DNA of 64,000 bases. Origin: Zerene cesonia (taxonomy: Eukaryota; Arthropoda; Insecta; Lepidoptera; Pieridae). The notes beneath the pieces are model-generated. The model was not told the origin of the DNA and ran no database searches. It saw nothing but the letters and a program-made list of their open reading frames with translations. The translations under genes were made by a program, and so were the position numbers. Shown here piece by piece: positions 37,201 to 49,200 of this stretch (position 1 is its first letter; the number at the start of each line of letters is the position of its first letter). The stretch lies in NCBI RefSeq assembly GCF_012273895.1, contig NC_052103.1, forward strand, positions 124,001-188,000, written 5' to 3'.

Positions 37201-40200
37201 AATTGCACGGAATGTTACTGATAAGTGAATTCACATGATCTCGCGCGTGCTGCGAGAGATGCTGTCACAGCACGTGGCTTCTTTAAATTAAAAAGGGCCA
37301 TGGCATTTGTACAGAAGACGGGTTGCCTTTGGAAAGCTTAATGGACAAAGGGCCTTAGAGAGAACTGCTTTGGGCTTGCAACCATAGAATTAGCTTCTCT
37401 TCTAGCCAAAACGTAGCGTGCCTTGCAGGCGTTTGACTAACAATACACATAATTCTCACGTCACGATCGACTTTTTGTTCTGTTTGAATGCTTTTAAACT
37501 ACATATTAAATGTAGAAAATAAATTTAAATTCCGTCATAATTCCGTTCCGAAGTGTTAACAATCCTCATAATAGCAATCTAATCAAAATCCGATACAGTA
37601 ACCTAAATATAGAGAGAAGCTATACACAAATTGTCAAATAGAGAGAAAAGCTTCACGATTTGTCAATATGTACATTAAAAATAATTGCCGATAAACTATA
37701 CCCGTAATTTATTCCAGCGACTCTTACGCTTGAGTGCATTCACAATCAGAGTCGGACAAAATCACGGTGATTACAATCAAACAAATCAGCTGATATCGTA
37801 TCGGCAAATCCCGGCAATTGTGCTGTTTGTTTGTTTAGTGTTTGGCGAAACGTGCGTCGCGATGGATCGCGCCGTTGTCCGTGATCTGAGATACACCATT
37901 ATCGGTATACAAGTTAAGAATTTGCGCAGGCGGAAGAAAGCCTCCGCCAAGCCCACTTGCAAGGTACGGTGGCTACAATTTGTCAATTTGAAGGATACGT
38001 GGAAATTTTAGGTTTCACGGATTTTTAACGAGATTTATTGATTGTATTGTTTATCCTGACGCTTCGGACACTTTGAGACCTCGCTCGCTGTAAAGAATTC
38101 GTTTTAATATCAATTTCTAAATGTACTCTTGTAAAATAGGAAAAAAAAAGAAAATGCGTTTTGGGACATTTTTCGAATGCAATATTTCATTGAGTTTTTG
38201 TTTTATTTGACGATTTTACTATAATGTTTAGGATTTCATTGAGTTTAATGTCATGAGAAGGAAAAGGGTTTCATCTACGGGTAAATGTTAATATAACGCA
38301 TGCAAACTCGCTGTCGAGTGATTCTTGTTCACGACTGTACGTATGCAATTCGTGATTTGATTCTATAAGGACCCACTATAACCACACCGACCAATTACAG
38401 GTATTTACATTGAAACCTTATCAAAAATAGATTAAATATGAGAAAAGTTAGATAAAAAGAAACATAAAACAATTTACCAGTCAGTTAGTCACTGCATTAT
38501 TAATCTAATATTTATTGGTTTTAAGAACTGTATATTACTGTGACATGATAAGAAAGTTAGTTTAAAGAAATAAAATTATACACCACAACCTCAATCGTCT
38601 AGGTTTGGGCGGTTTATACATAACATGTATAAAAAACACTGACTTTTGATCAACTATTAAAAGAGCAACTATTAATTGAACCGTTCCTATCTCATTAATA
38701 CCTGATATATCGGGGCTTTCCCTGCTTTATCTTGGTTGAAATACTTAGGAGTTGATTCCGATAAAGTGCAACAATTTCAATATTTCTTTGTACTTACGAA
38801 ACTTATAGTATATGAATATTTGTTGAATATTGTTTTAAATGGAAAAAGGAATAAAGAAGTCGATTCAGTCTAAGTCGGCATGTTTGTGAAAACATTACCT
38901 ATTGCTTAAAATTTGTGCAAATTTTAATAAAACAACAACGAATGCCCATTTAATCTAACCGATGTAATGTTATTACGATGATTGTCCGACAAAAAAAGGA
39001 GGAGGTTCTCATTTCGATTGCAAGGTTTTTTATCTCAAAACTTTTAACTGGGTGAACCGATTCTAATGATTTTTTATTTATTTGTAAGCTGGTACCGTGG
39101 CCGTGTGCTTCCATAAATCTACTGTAGGTCCCACAATTTGAAGGCGATTAGGTTTTTTGTGAATAGTAAAATAATCACGTAATGTCCAAGTTATAACACC
39201 GCCATTAGCTTATAAATTGTACGCTTCTTGGAATGCAAATAGTCTAAAAACGAAAAATAATACGTCAAAGATTTTCGTTATATGTCGTCTGACTGTAAGA
39301 AGATACACAGCCCCAGGACGTCACGTGTCGCTTTGCGTTCGTTAAGCCCCGCCCCATCAGCTTCATATCGTCGTGCATTTATGAGTGTGTCTTACGCTTC
39401 TATTTATAATTGTACATGAAAGTTGTAAATAATCCCAAATAAGAGATGTATTTAGGCTTCATGTCCTAAATGAATAGTAACAAATAATTTAAAGTGGTTT
39501 ATACAATAACTATTTCCATATATTCACCAGCGTATAATGAATTAAACTATCATTACCCTTCGCACCAACAAAATTAAATGTGCGCTCTTTTTTGTGCACT
39601 TTTTAACCGACTTCCAAAGACTTCTGAAAATCAGGGTTCTGTGTTTTTTTTTGTATGTTAGACCATATTTTCGGCAATTGTGAACCGAAATATTTTTCTA
39701 CAGCAGCTACTACAGCAGCAGTGGTGGCTCAGTGGTGAGAACCTCGGACTTCAAAATCTATAAGTCGGGGTTCGAGACCGGGCGAGCGTGCAGGAAATAA
39801 ATTGATTTTTCAATTTATCTGCGCATGTAGATAACATCACCACTGCTTAAAACGGTGAAGGAAAACATCATGAGGAAACCGGCATGTCCGAGAATCAAAA
39901 GTTCGACGACATGTGACATCTGCCAACCCGTACTTGGCCAGCGTTGTGGATTATGGCCTAAACCCTCATAGGAGGCCTGTGTCCCAGCAGTGGGAACATA
40001 TAAGGGCTGATGATGAATATTTTTCTAATTGGAAAGGGAGGTGGTCCCATTATCATCAGGTCTGGCACCGACTTTCAATAGCGAGTAGCGCTTGTAGTAA
40101 TTATACTGATTTATCTTTCGGTTTTGAAGTCCGTGAAATTTTTGCTAAAAAAATTATTTTCGTTCAAATAAAAATTAACGAAAGGAGATCATGTGATACA

Positions 40201-43200
40201 AATCACCGAAGTCACGGCCACCGATCTCGTGATCAATCAGGATTAGCATCGTATCTATACTAATTAAGACTCAAACAAATCGCTATCGGTTGATTACCTA
40301 CTCCATTACGTAAATTGCACTGTTTTTAATCTCTTTGTAGCTTAGTTTTAAACTAAAGCCATTCCTATTTGATAAAAAAATGGTAAATTCCATTCAATAA
40401 TTTATAGCGCCAATATCTTCATCGACGTGCAAAATATGTCTTTCACATAGTTATTTGGATATTCCCCGTTTTATCACAGTAGTAAATTGAAAGAGAGATA
40501 AATTATATTGAATGGAGTATTATAAAAATATAGGTATTAACAAAACTTGTCGCGGATGGATACAACTAACCAGCACCCGTAAAACAAAGGAATTATGAAA
40601 GCTTATTATAATATGCCACTCGCTTAGTTCCGTATCCCGCGAGACTTCAACATAACACTATACCATCTGTCTTTTCTGGGTCTCCAACTATGACCACCTT
40701 CTTGACTCAGCGCTTATCGTGTCAGCGCACAATTGAGATATCCTGGGCTCGATTCTCGGTGGGGACTCACAAAAAAGAAAATGTCAAGATCACACAGGAC
40801 ACAAAAGGCTGATCACCCACTTGTCCGTAAAGAAAATCGATCAGTGAAACAGATGTATGTCATCTGCACCACATCCTAAGCGACACGCAATCTTTTTTAA
40901 GCTATATCCTTGTTATTTTCTTTACTTGGGGAATATTTATAACCTAGTTACTTCTAGCGAAATAATTTAGATTGAAATTTGTACATTATCTATGTACCGT
41001 CAAGACGAGGATTAACACATATCGTCCCACTCAACGATTACTTTATAACTGGTTTAATACCAATTTCTCCACAATTATATTCCATCCATATTTGAATGTA
41101 ATAAATGAAAAAATATAGTTAAGGCAACTGTTATATGTATCAAGGCAGACTCGAATCATAATTATGAGTGATGTGAGGCACTAGGTTAAAATACAGTCGA
41201 ATTAATGGTCTCCTCAAAATTTATGATTTCAGTTGACTGTATCACAATGTGCACGTAATACAATATACATGAGCAAATGCAATTTTCTTTACAGTTACTG
41301 GTACAACGATCCCAAAAAGAAGATGGCATCAATGGAGTCACAGAAAATTCATTCACAGTAAGTTGTATTTATATTGACGGTATATAATGAGAAACGATGT
41401 AACGACAACATTTTATAGTTTATTTTTCCTAAATATTCTTATCAGCACTTTTTTGTAATTCTTAATCATTGTACTCGATCGAATAGGCAATAAAAACACG
41501 TGATTAAGAGATCTATGTCGTAATTTCCGAGATATTTGAGAGACTTAAACAATCTAATAACAGTTGTTTGTTTCGCAGTAGCCCCTGAACTAAATAAAGG
41601 AAACGTACTAGATCAAAGCACACATAATGTTCTAAAATAAATGTTCTGGAATATTCTAGAAGTACCTCTTCCCGCGATACCCGGAGCTGGCGCGGCAGTT
41701 CTACCGCTACATCCACAAGCTGGGCAAGTGTAAAAATAAGCACATACCGCTGTCCGCGTTCAGGCAACAGTGCGAGAGGATACTCGCTATGCTGGACGAT
41801 AGCGTCATAATCGAGACATATGTTAGGTAAAAGTAACAAGCTTATACATAGTATTAGCTTATATATATAGTACTATTTTACTTTCTTTTCTTTTTTGTTT
41901 TTGTTAATTTTATTTTAGTGTAATAGTTTTTAGTGTAGGTATTAGTTGTAAATTTATTTATAGAGATTTTTTTTTACTTATGTTTTTTTTGTATGTGCGG
42001 TGCTGTTTATTTTATAGACAATAAATTTATTTCTTTCTTTCTTCCTTCCTTCTTTCTTTCTTATATTTATTATATTGGATGATAGCAGATCGGCTACCAG
42101 CGGTCTTACTTAGGATAAGGGCGAAAAAGATGGTTGAAATCCGTTTATGCATTGCGTATATTGCGTTTCGCTTATTTTAATATGAATCATACTACATTGC
42201 GTCGTTAAACTTTAGGTTGAAGGCTTATTTTCTAAAATAATCATTTGGTCATCATCATCGACTACATCGATATCTATTTAACCGACTTCAAAAAGGGAGG
42301 TTTTCAATGAAACTGAATATTTTTTTTGGTTTCGTTATTCCAATTTGATGACTCTTTTCTTATTTGGAAATCTGTGCCCCCGGGTGGTTCGTTATTGTTT
42401 AATTTTTTATTGAATTTATCATCACCTTACATCATCAACGACGGCATCGTCAGAAGCTCACTGTTTAATGTGTTTCTAGAATGTTCTGCACCGACACAGA
42501 GGAGGCCACGGTGACACCAGATGACTTGCGCAGTCTCTTATATGTTAGTTATAAGTTATCAATGGACTACTATCCTGAAGGTCCGCAGACTTGTCTTCAG
42601 GTATGAAGCGTTTTAGTTTGATTGATCTAAAATGCGCAATTTTACGTTATTACGATAGCTTAAAGAATCTATTTAGTGAAAATGTTTTGACGTCATCCAT
42701 TCAATTGCAGATAAATAAAACATTAACAGCAGTGGTCAAAGGCTGCTTCAACAACAAGGACTCTCACAGCGTGGGCTTTGTGGTGCGCTGGCTGGAGGAG
42801 CATTGTCACCGGCTTATATTCCCTGTGCACAGGTAATTCAGCTGACTGTCAAAAATGTATTGTCATGGATAATACTCCCCTTTTGGGTAATTGCCTTCGG
42901 CATATATATTGTTGGATTTTTATTTGTAAGGATTCACTGACATGCGCGATATTCATAGCTTATTTAGTTGAACGGCGATATAATATCCTACAATCTAGTA
43001 TTTTCTTATGTTTGATTTTACGCGAGTATTACACATTTAGAAATTAAAGACTTTTTTACGGATTTTAAAACGCGATTTATTCATTATATTATTAACCCGA
43101 CGTTTCGAACACTTTACAGCGAGCGTGGTCACGGAGAGGGTCTCCCGTTTAAAATCCGTTAAAAAGTATTTAATTTCTAAATCCTACAATCTTCTCCGAT

Positions 43201-46200
43201 AAGTGGAAACCACTATTCATGACAACAGAAATTTTAAATTTGTCGTTCCTGTGATAATTATGTTGTATTTGGACTTATCCAGGAAGACAATGTAGATACT
43301 GCAGATTCGTTTATGATTGATGTATTTCTCGCGTAAGGTACTGCGTCCACCTGCTGGCGACGCGCCACCGCGAGCTGGAGACGCAGCTGGAGGCGAGCCC
43401 GGCGGAGAGCGGCACCGGCATCGAGCTGGCGACGCCCGTGCTGGAGCGCGCCGGGCCCAGCGCCGCGCTGCTGCCCACCTCCGCCGCCTGGCTCGTCGCC
43501 GCCGCGCTGCCGCAGGTACCACCTGGGAATCCGGCTCGAAGGACCGCTGCGCCCACAGCGCTTCACTCGTGCGTTTTAGATTGTGTTGGGCTCTGTTGAC
43601 AACAGAGCCCTGCCTCTAGTATAACAGTAGGAATCGACGCACCAGTAGAACGCGTCAGTGAGTAACTTTTAGATGATGAAGTGAGACGGAAATAAAGCAA
43701 TAAAAGGATAAGATTGTAGTCGATTGATTATTATATTTATTACGTTTTTAATAAGACTCATAATCGTAGATGTGACTGAGTGAAATGATTATTATTGCAG
43801 AACATTGAATAAATTGTGTGGTTCTATCGGTATAAGTTTTTAGCCCTTCATCTGCTCTTCCATTTTCGTGTTGAGACTATCGTCAATCATTCTATGGGTA
43901 AAAGTAGATCCCCTGAATTAAATCTTACTTCTTTATCATTGATCCATTTAATGTGTAGGATGGAAGTATTCCACGGTCGGTGTGTGCGAATTTAATTAAC
44001 GCTTTTAATAAAGATGACCACGACTATCTTATTAGAAAGCAACGTCACCATAGTGCCACTGGTCCTTTATTGTTTTGGCTTGCATCTTACATTTCGAATA
44101 GATCACAGAAAGTAAAATAGAAGTGAAAATAATTATTCTTGCATTAGTCTCTCTGCTGGTGTGCAATAGGGTTCGCTATTTGGACAATAGCTTTTCAAAA
44201 TTATATACAGTAATTGAATCGCATTAGGATGCGCTATTTTTACTTAGTGACGTAAGAATATAATAACGATGCTTAACTATTACCGATTGAGGTTGCTTTC
44301 AAGAAAAAACGTTTAGTTTCTTTCAGATATAACCTCGATATTTTACCATTCTGAGCTAAACTTTTACTCCTTAGTAATTGAGTTTACGCAAGATAGTGGA
44401 ATGTTTCACTGAGTAAAATTTTTTGGAAGATCACATTTATCTACTTTTTGTGTTTTCCCGTGCTTCGTGCACCTGTGTGAGCGCTCGATCGCCAAACACC
44501 CGGCTCCCCTAGCATGGGAGCAGTAGTGAGCCGCAGTGTGCAGAGGCTTGGTGTGCGCAGGTGTACACGCGGCCGCTGCGGCCGCCGGCGGCGACGTGCG
44601 CGAGCGCGGCGTGGCTGTCGCGCCTCGTGTGCGCGCTGCCCTCGCACTGGGCGCCGCTCTACTCGTCCGGCGAGCACGGGCTCGGCGCCAACCGCTTCCT
44701 GCACCACACGCTCGCCTACCGGTCGGTATACACGCGCACCCACACGCGCACCCACACGCTGTGTGTGACGTGTGTAGAGCTTCCAAACCTGTTCTATGAA
44801 GGACTTTATAATAGAAGTCCCTATTGAATAAAAGTAAAATTTAACACAAAAGTAATAACAAGTCCATACTTCTAGTTCATTTTAACACAGTTTTTTTATG
44901 GACAATTTTTTTAGCTGTACCAGTCTCGAATAATTTTTGTTCTTATACGATTCGATCATATAATGTACAACAATGCTGGTACAACTTCCAAACAGAGGAC
45001 CGACGCTAGTGGTGGTGTCGGGCGGCGGCGCGGGCGAGGACGAGGTGCGCGTGGTGGTGGCGTCGCCGCAGGAGTGGCGTGAGACGCACCAGTACTGGGG
45101 CAGCGCCGACTGCGCGCTGCTGCAGATCTACCCCAAGTGAGCGCACACACGCACACGCACACGCACACGCGCACGTGTACTGTAACTCGTCTCGCGCNNN
45201 NNNNNNNNNNNNNNNNNNNNNNNNNNNNNNNNNNNNNNNNNNNNNNNNNNNNNNNNNNNNNNNNNNNNNNNNNNNNNNNNNNNNNNNNNNNNNNNNNNNN
45301 NNNNNNNNNNNNNNNNNNNNNNNNNNNNNNNNNNNNNNNNNNNNNNNNNNNNNNNNNNNNNNNNNNNNNNNNNNNNNNNNNNNNNNNNNNNNNNNNNNNN
45401 NNNNNNNNNNNNNNNNNNNNNNNNNNNNNNNNNNNNNNNNNNNNNNNNNNNNNNNNNNNNNNNNNNNNNNNNNNNNNNNNNNNNNNNNNNNNNNNNNNNN
45501 NNNNNNNNNNNNNNNNNNNNNNNNNNNNNNNNNNNNNNNNNNNNNNNNNNNNNNNNNNNNNNNNNNNNNNNNNNNNNNNNNNNNNNNNNNNNNNNNNNNN
45601 NNNNNNNNNNNNNNNNNNNNNNNNNNNNNNNNNNNNNNNNNNNNNNNNNNNNNNNNNNNNNNNNNNNNNNNNNNNNNNNNNNNNNNNNNNNNNNNNNNNN
45701 NNNNNNNNNNNNNNNNNNNNNNNNNNNNNNNNNNNNNNNNNNNNNNNNNNNNNNNNNNNNNNNNNNNNNNNNNNNNNNNNNNNNNNNNNNNNNNNNNNNN
45801 NNNNNNNNNNNNNNNNNNNNNNNNNNNNNNNNNNNNNNNNNNNNNNNNNNNNNNNNNNNNNNNNNNNNNNNNNNNNNNNNNNNNNNNNNNNNNNNNNNNN
45901 NNNNNNNNNNNNNNNNNNNNNNNNNNNNNNNNNNNNNNNNNNNNNNNNNNNNNNNNNNNNNNNNNNNNNNNNNNNNNNNNNNNNNNNNNNNNNNNNNNNN
46001 NNNNNNNNNNNNNNNNNNNNNNNNNNNNNNNNNNNNNNNNNNNNNNNNNNNNNNNNNNNNNNNNNNNNNNNNNNNNNNNNNNNNNNNNNNNNNNNNNNNN
46101 NNNNNNNNNNNNNNNNNNNNNNNNNNNNNNNNNNNNNNNNNNNNNNNNNNNNNNNNNNNNNNNNNNNNNNNNNNNNNNNNNNNNNNNNNNNNNNNNNATT

Positions 46201-49200
46201 ATTGGAAGCTATAAGTAATGAAGGATTCAGATTAAAGTTCAAAAAATGTTCATTTGCTGCAAGTTCAGTAAAATATCTTGGACATATTATAGAAAACAAT
46301 ACAGTTCGACCTCTGAGAGATAACTTAATCTCCATACAAGAGTTCCCAATACCAAGAACACAGAAAAACATAAGGCAATTCTTAGGAAAGATAAATTTTT
46401 ATCATGAATACATACCAAAATGTACAATAATTCTAAAACCACTACATAATTTACTGAAAAAAAACCAAAAATTCGTTTGGTCTGCAGAGTGTCAAAATTC
46501 ATTTGATGAAATAAAAAAACTACTGTGTTCACAACCAATCTTAGAAATATATGACAAAGACTTGCCAATAAATATCTATACAGATGCATCACTAGAAGGC
46601 ATTGGAGCAATATTAAAGCAAATACAGCCAAATGGAGTAGAAAAGCCGGTAGCATACTTTTCGAAAAAATTAAATGAGACACAGAAGAAAAAGAAGGCTA
46701 TTTATTTAGAATGCCTAGCCATTAAAGAAGCTGTTCATTATTGGCAGTATTGGCTGATAGGAAAATTTTTCACAGTATACTCAGATCACAAACCGTTGGA
46801 AAGTATGAACATTAAATCAAGGACGGATGAAGAATTAGGAGACCTCACATACTATCTCTCCCAATATGATTTCAAAATAAAATATGCACCTGGGAAAGAC
46901 AATTTAGAAGCTGACTGCTTAAGCAGGAACCCGGTATTGGAAGCAAAAGAAGATATAGAGGAACAATTAAAAATAGTAAATTTTGTACAATTACAGGATA
47001 TTGTTAGAGATCAAAAAAATAATGAAGATTTACAGGCTAATAAGAATAAATTAATACACAGACACAACATATACTATAAAAAATGTAATAAACAAGAAAA
47101 AATTATATTATCAGAAGAATTCAGTATAAAGCTTATAAAAGAGATACATAACAGTATGTGCCATATAGGAATAAAACAAATACAAAATAAAATTGGAAAA
47201 ATATATACAGCAAAAAATTTAACAAAAAATATAAATAACCTGTGCAAGAGATGCGAGATATGTATAAAAAATAAAACAAGAGGACAAGTGAAATATGGGT
47301 TAATGTCACACTTGGGGCCAGCTTCAAAACCATATGAGATTGTATCCATAGACACGATTGGAGGCTTTGGAGGCACACGGTCAACGAAAAGATATCTCCA
47401 TCTTCTAGTNNNNNNNNNNNNNNNNNNNNNNNNNNNNNNNNNNNNNNNNNNNNACCATTTCACTCGATATGCACATATAGTTACATCAAAGACACAAAGT
47501 GCCAGGGATTTTATTACACTGGTCAGTAATATAATCAATCACAATGAAATTGGCATGATTCTAAGCGACCAATATCCAGGAATAAATTCTAAGGAATTTA
47601 AATCTTTCCTGAGTGGAAAATCCATTCCACTANNNNNNNNNNNNNNNNNNNNNNNNNNNNNNNNNNNNNNNNNNNNNNNNNNNNNNNNNNNNNNNNNNNN
47701 NNNNNNNNNNNNNNNNNNNNNNNNNNNNNNNNNNNNNNNNNNNNNNNNNNNNNNNNNNNNNNNNNNNNNNNNNNNNNNNNNNNNNNNNNNNNNNNNNNNN
47801 NNNNNNNNNNNNNNNNNNNNNNNNNNNNNNNNNNNNNNNNNNNNNNNNNNNNNNNNNNNNNNNNNNNNNNNNNNNNNNNNNNNNNNNNNNNNNNNNNNNN
47901 NNNNNNNNNNNNNNNNNNNNNNNNNNNNNNNNNNNNNNNNNNNNNNNNNNNNNNNNNNNNNNNNNNNNNNNNNNNNNNNNNNNNNNNNNNNNNNNNNNNN
48001 NNNNNNNNNNNNNNNNNNNNNNNNNNNNNNNNNNNNNNNNNNNNNNNNNNNNNNNNNNNNNNNNNNNNNNNNNNNNNNNNNNNNNNNNNNNNNNNNNNNN
48101 NNNNNNNNNNNNNNNNNNNNNNNNNNNNNNNNNNNNNNNNNNNNNNNNNNNNNNNNNNNNNNNNNNNNNNNNNNNNNNNNNNNNNNNNNNNNNNNNNNNN
48201 NNNNNNNNNNNNNNNNNNNNNNNNNNNNNNNNNNNNNNNNNNNNNNNNNNNNNNNNNNNNNNNNNNNNNNNNNNNNNNNNNNNNNNNNNNNNNNNNNNNN
48301 NNNNNNNNNNNNNNNNNNNNNNNNNNNNNNNNNNNNNNNNNNNNNNNNNNNNNNNNNNNNNNNNNNNNNNNNNNNNNNNNNNNNNNNNNNNNNNNNNNNN
48401 NNNNNNNNNNNNNNNNNNNNNNNNNNNNNNNNNNNNNNNNNNNNNNNNNNNNNNNNNNNNNNNNNNNNNNNNNNNNNNNNNNNNNNNNNNNNNNNNNNNN
48501 NNNNNNNNNNNNNNNNNNNNNNNNNNNNNNNNNNNNNNNNNNNNNNNNNNNNNNNNNNNNNNNNNNNNNNNNNNNNNNNNNNNNNNNNNNNNNNNNNNNN
48601 NNNNNNNNNNNNNNNNNNNNNNNNNNNNNNNNTGATTCTAAGCGACCAATATCCAGGAATAAATTCTAAGGAATTTAAATCTTTCCTGAGTGGAAAATCC
48701 ATTCCACTAATATTCACCGCAGTAAATGCACCATTTTCAAATGGATTAAATGAGAGACTGAATCAAACGCTGGTGAATAAAATTCGATGTAAAATAAATG
48801 AAGAGGGTAATAAAATGGCATGGACAACAATAGCCCACACCTGTGTAGATAAGTATAACGATACTGAGCATACTGTCACTGGATTCACCCCAAGATACCT
48901 TCTTGATGGCACGGAGGTTTCATTACTGCCAAAAGAGCTAAAAAAATCTAAAACAACAGATGACTGGATTAGAGATAGAAAATTAGCATTTGAAAATACG
49001 GTAAAGTCGCACAATTACAATAAAAAGTTAATAGACAAAAATAGAACTCAGCATAATTTCAAAACAGGAGATATGGTATATGTTGAGAATGGGCATAAGT
49101 TGAACAGAGGAAAATTGGATGAGCTAAAGATAGGTCCTTTTAGAATTGAAGAGAAAATATCGAACACTATATATAAAATAAACACAGGCCATAGGAAATT

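Larger units (their letters stand above)
34474..41294. other. Intron 1 of the TLDc gene, 6.8 kb, repeat-rich
   Basis: It contains an element-like stretch near 35905-36117, a Helitron-like copy (36147-36349), an RTE-like tail (36500-36720), a candidate alternative first exon (37862-37963), an old copy of the fold-back family (about 38011-38110) and a SINE (39721-40015). No other exon was supported. Confidence 0.6.

Noticed and set aside
39913..40263. 116-codon + strand ORF
   Set aside because: It begins inside a SINE copy and runs into unrelated sequence; no protein character.
42591..43047. ORFs around TLDc exon 5
   Set aside because: They are intron read-through around exon 42711-42832 or a shadow frame of it.
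43217..43619. Arg/Ala-rich minus and + strand ORFs overlapping TLDc exon 6
   Set aside because: Shadow frames of a very GC-rich exon on the + strand.
44406..44827. Arg/Ala/His-rich ORFs overlapping TLDc exon 7
   Set aside because: Shadow frames; the frame with splice sites in phase is the TLDc one.
46287..47538. Minus-strand hydrophobic ORFs within the retrotransposon
   Set aside because: Antisense of the AT-rich pol reading frame; Leu/Phe-rich content is a composition effect.
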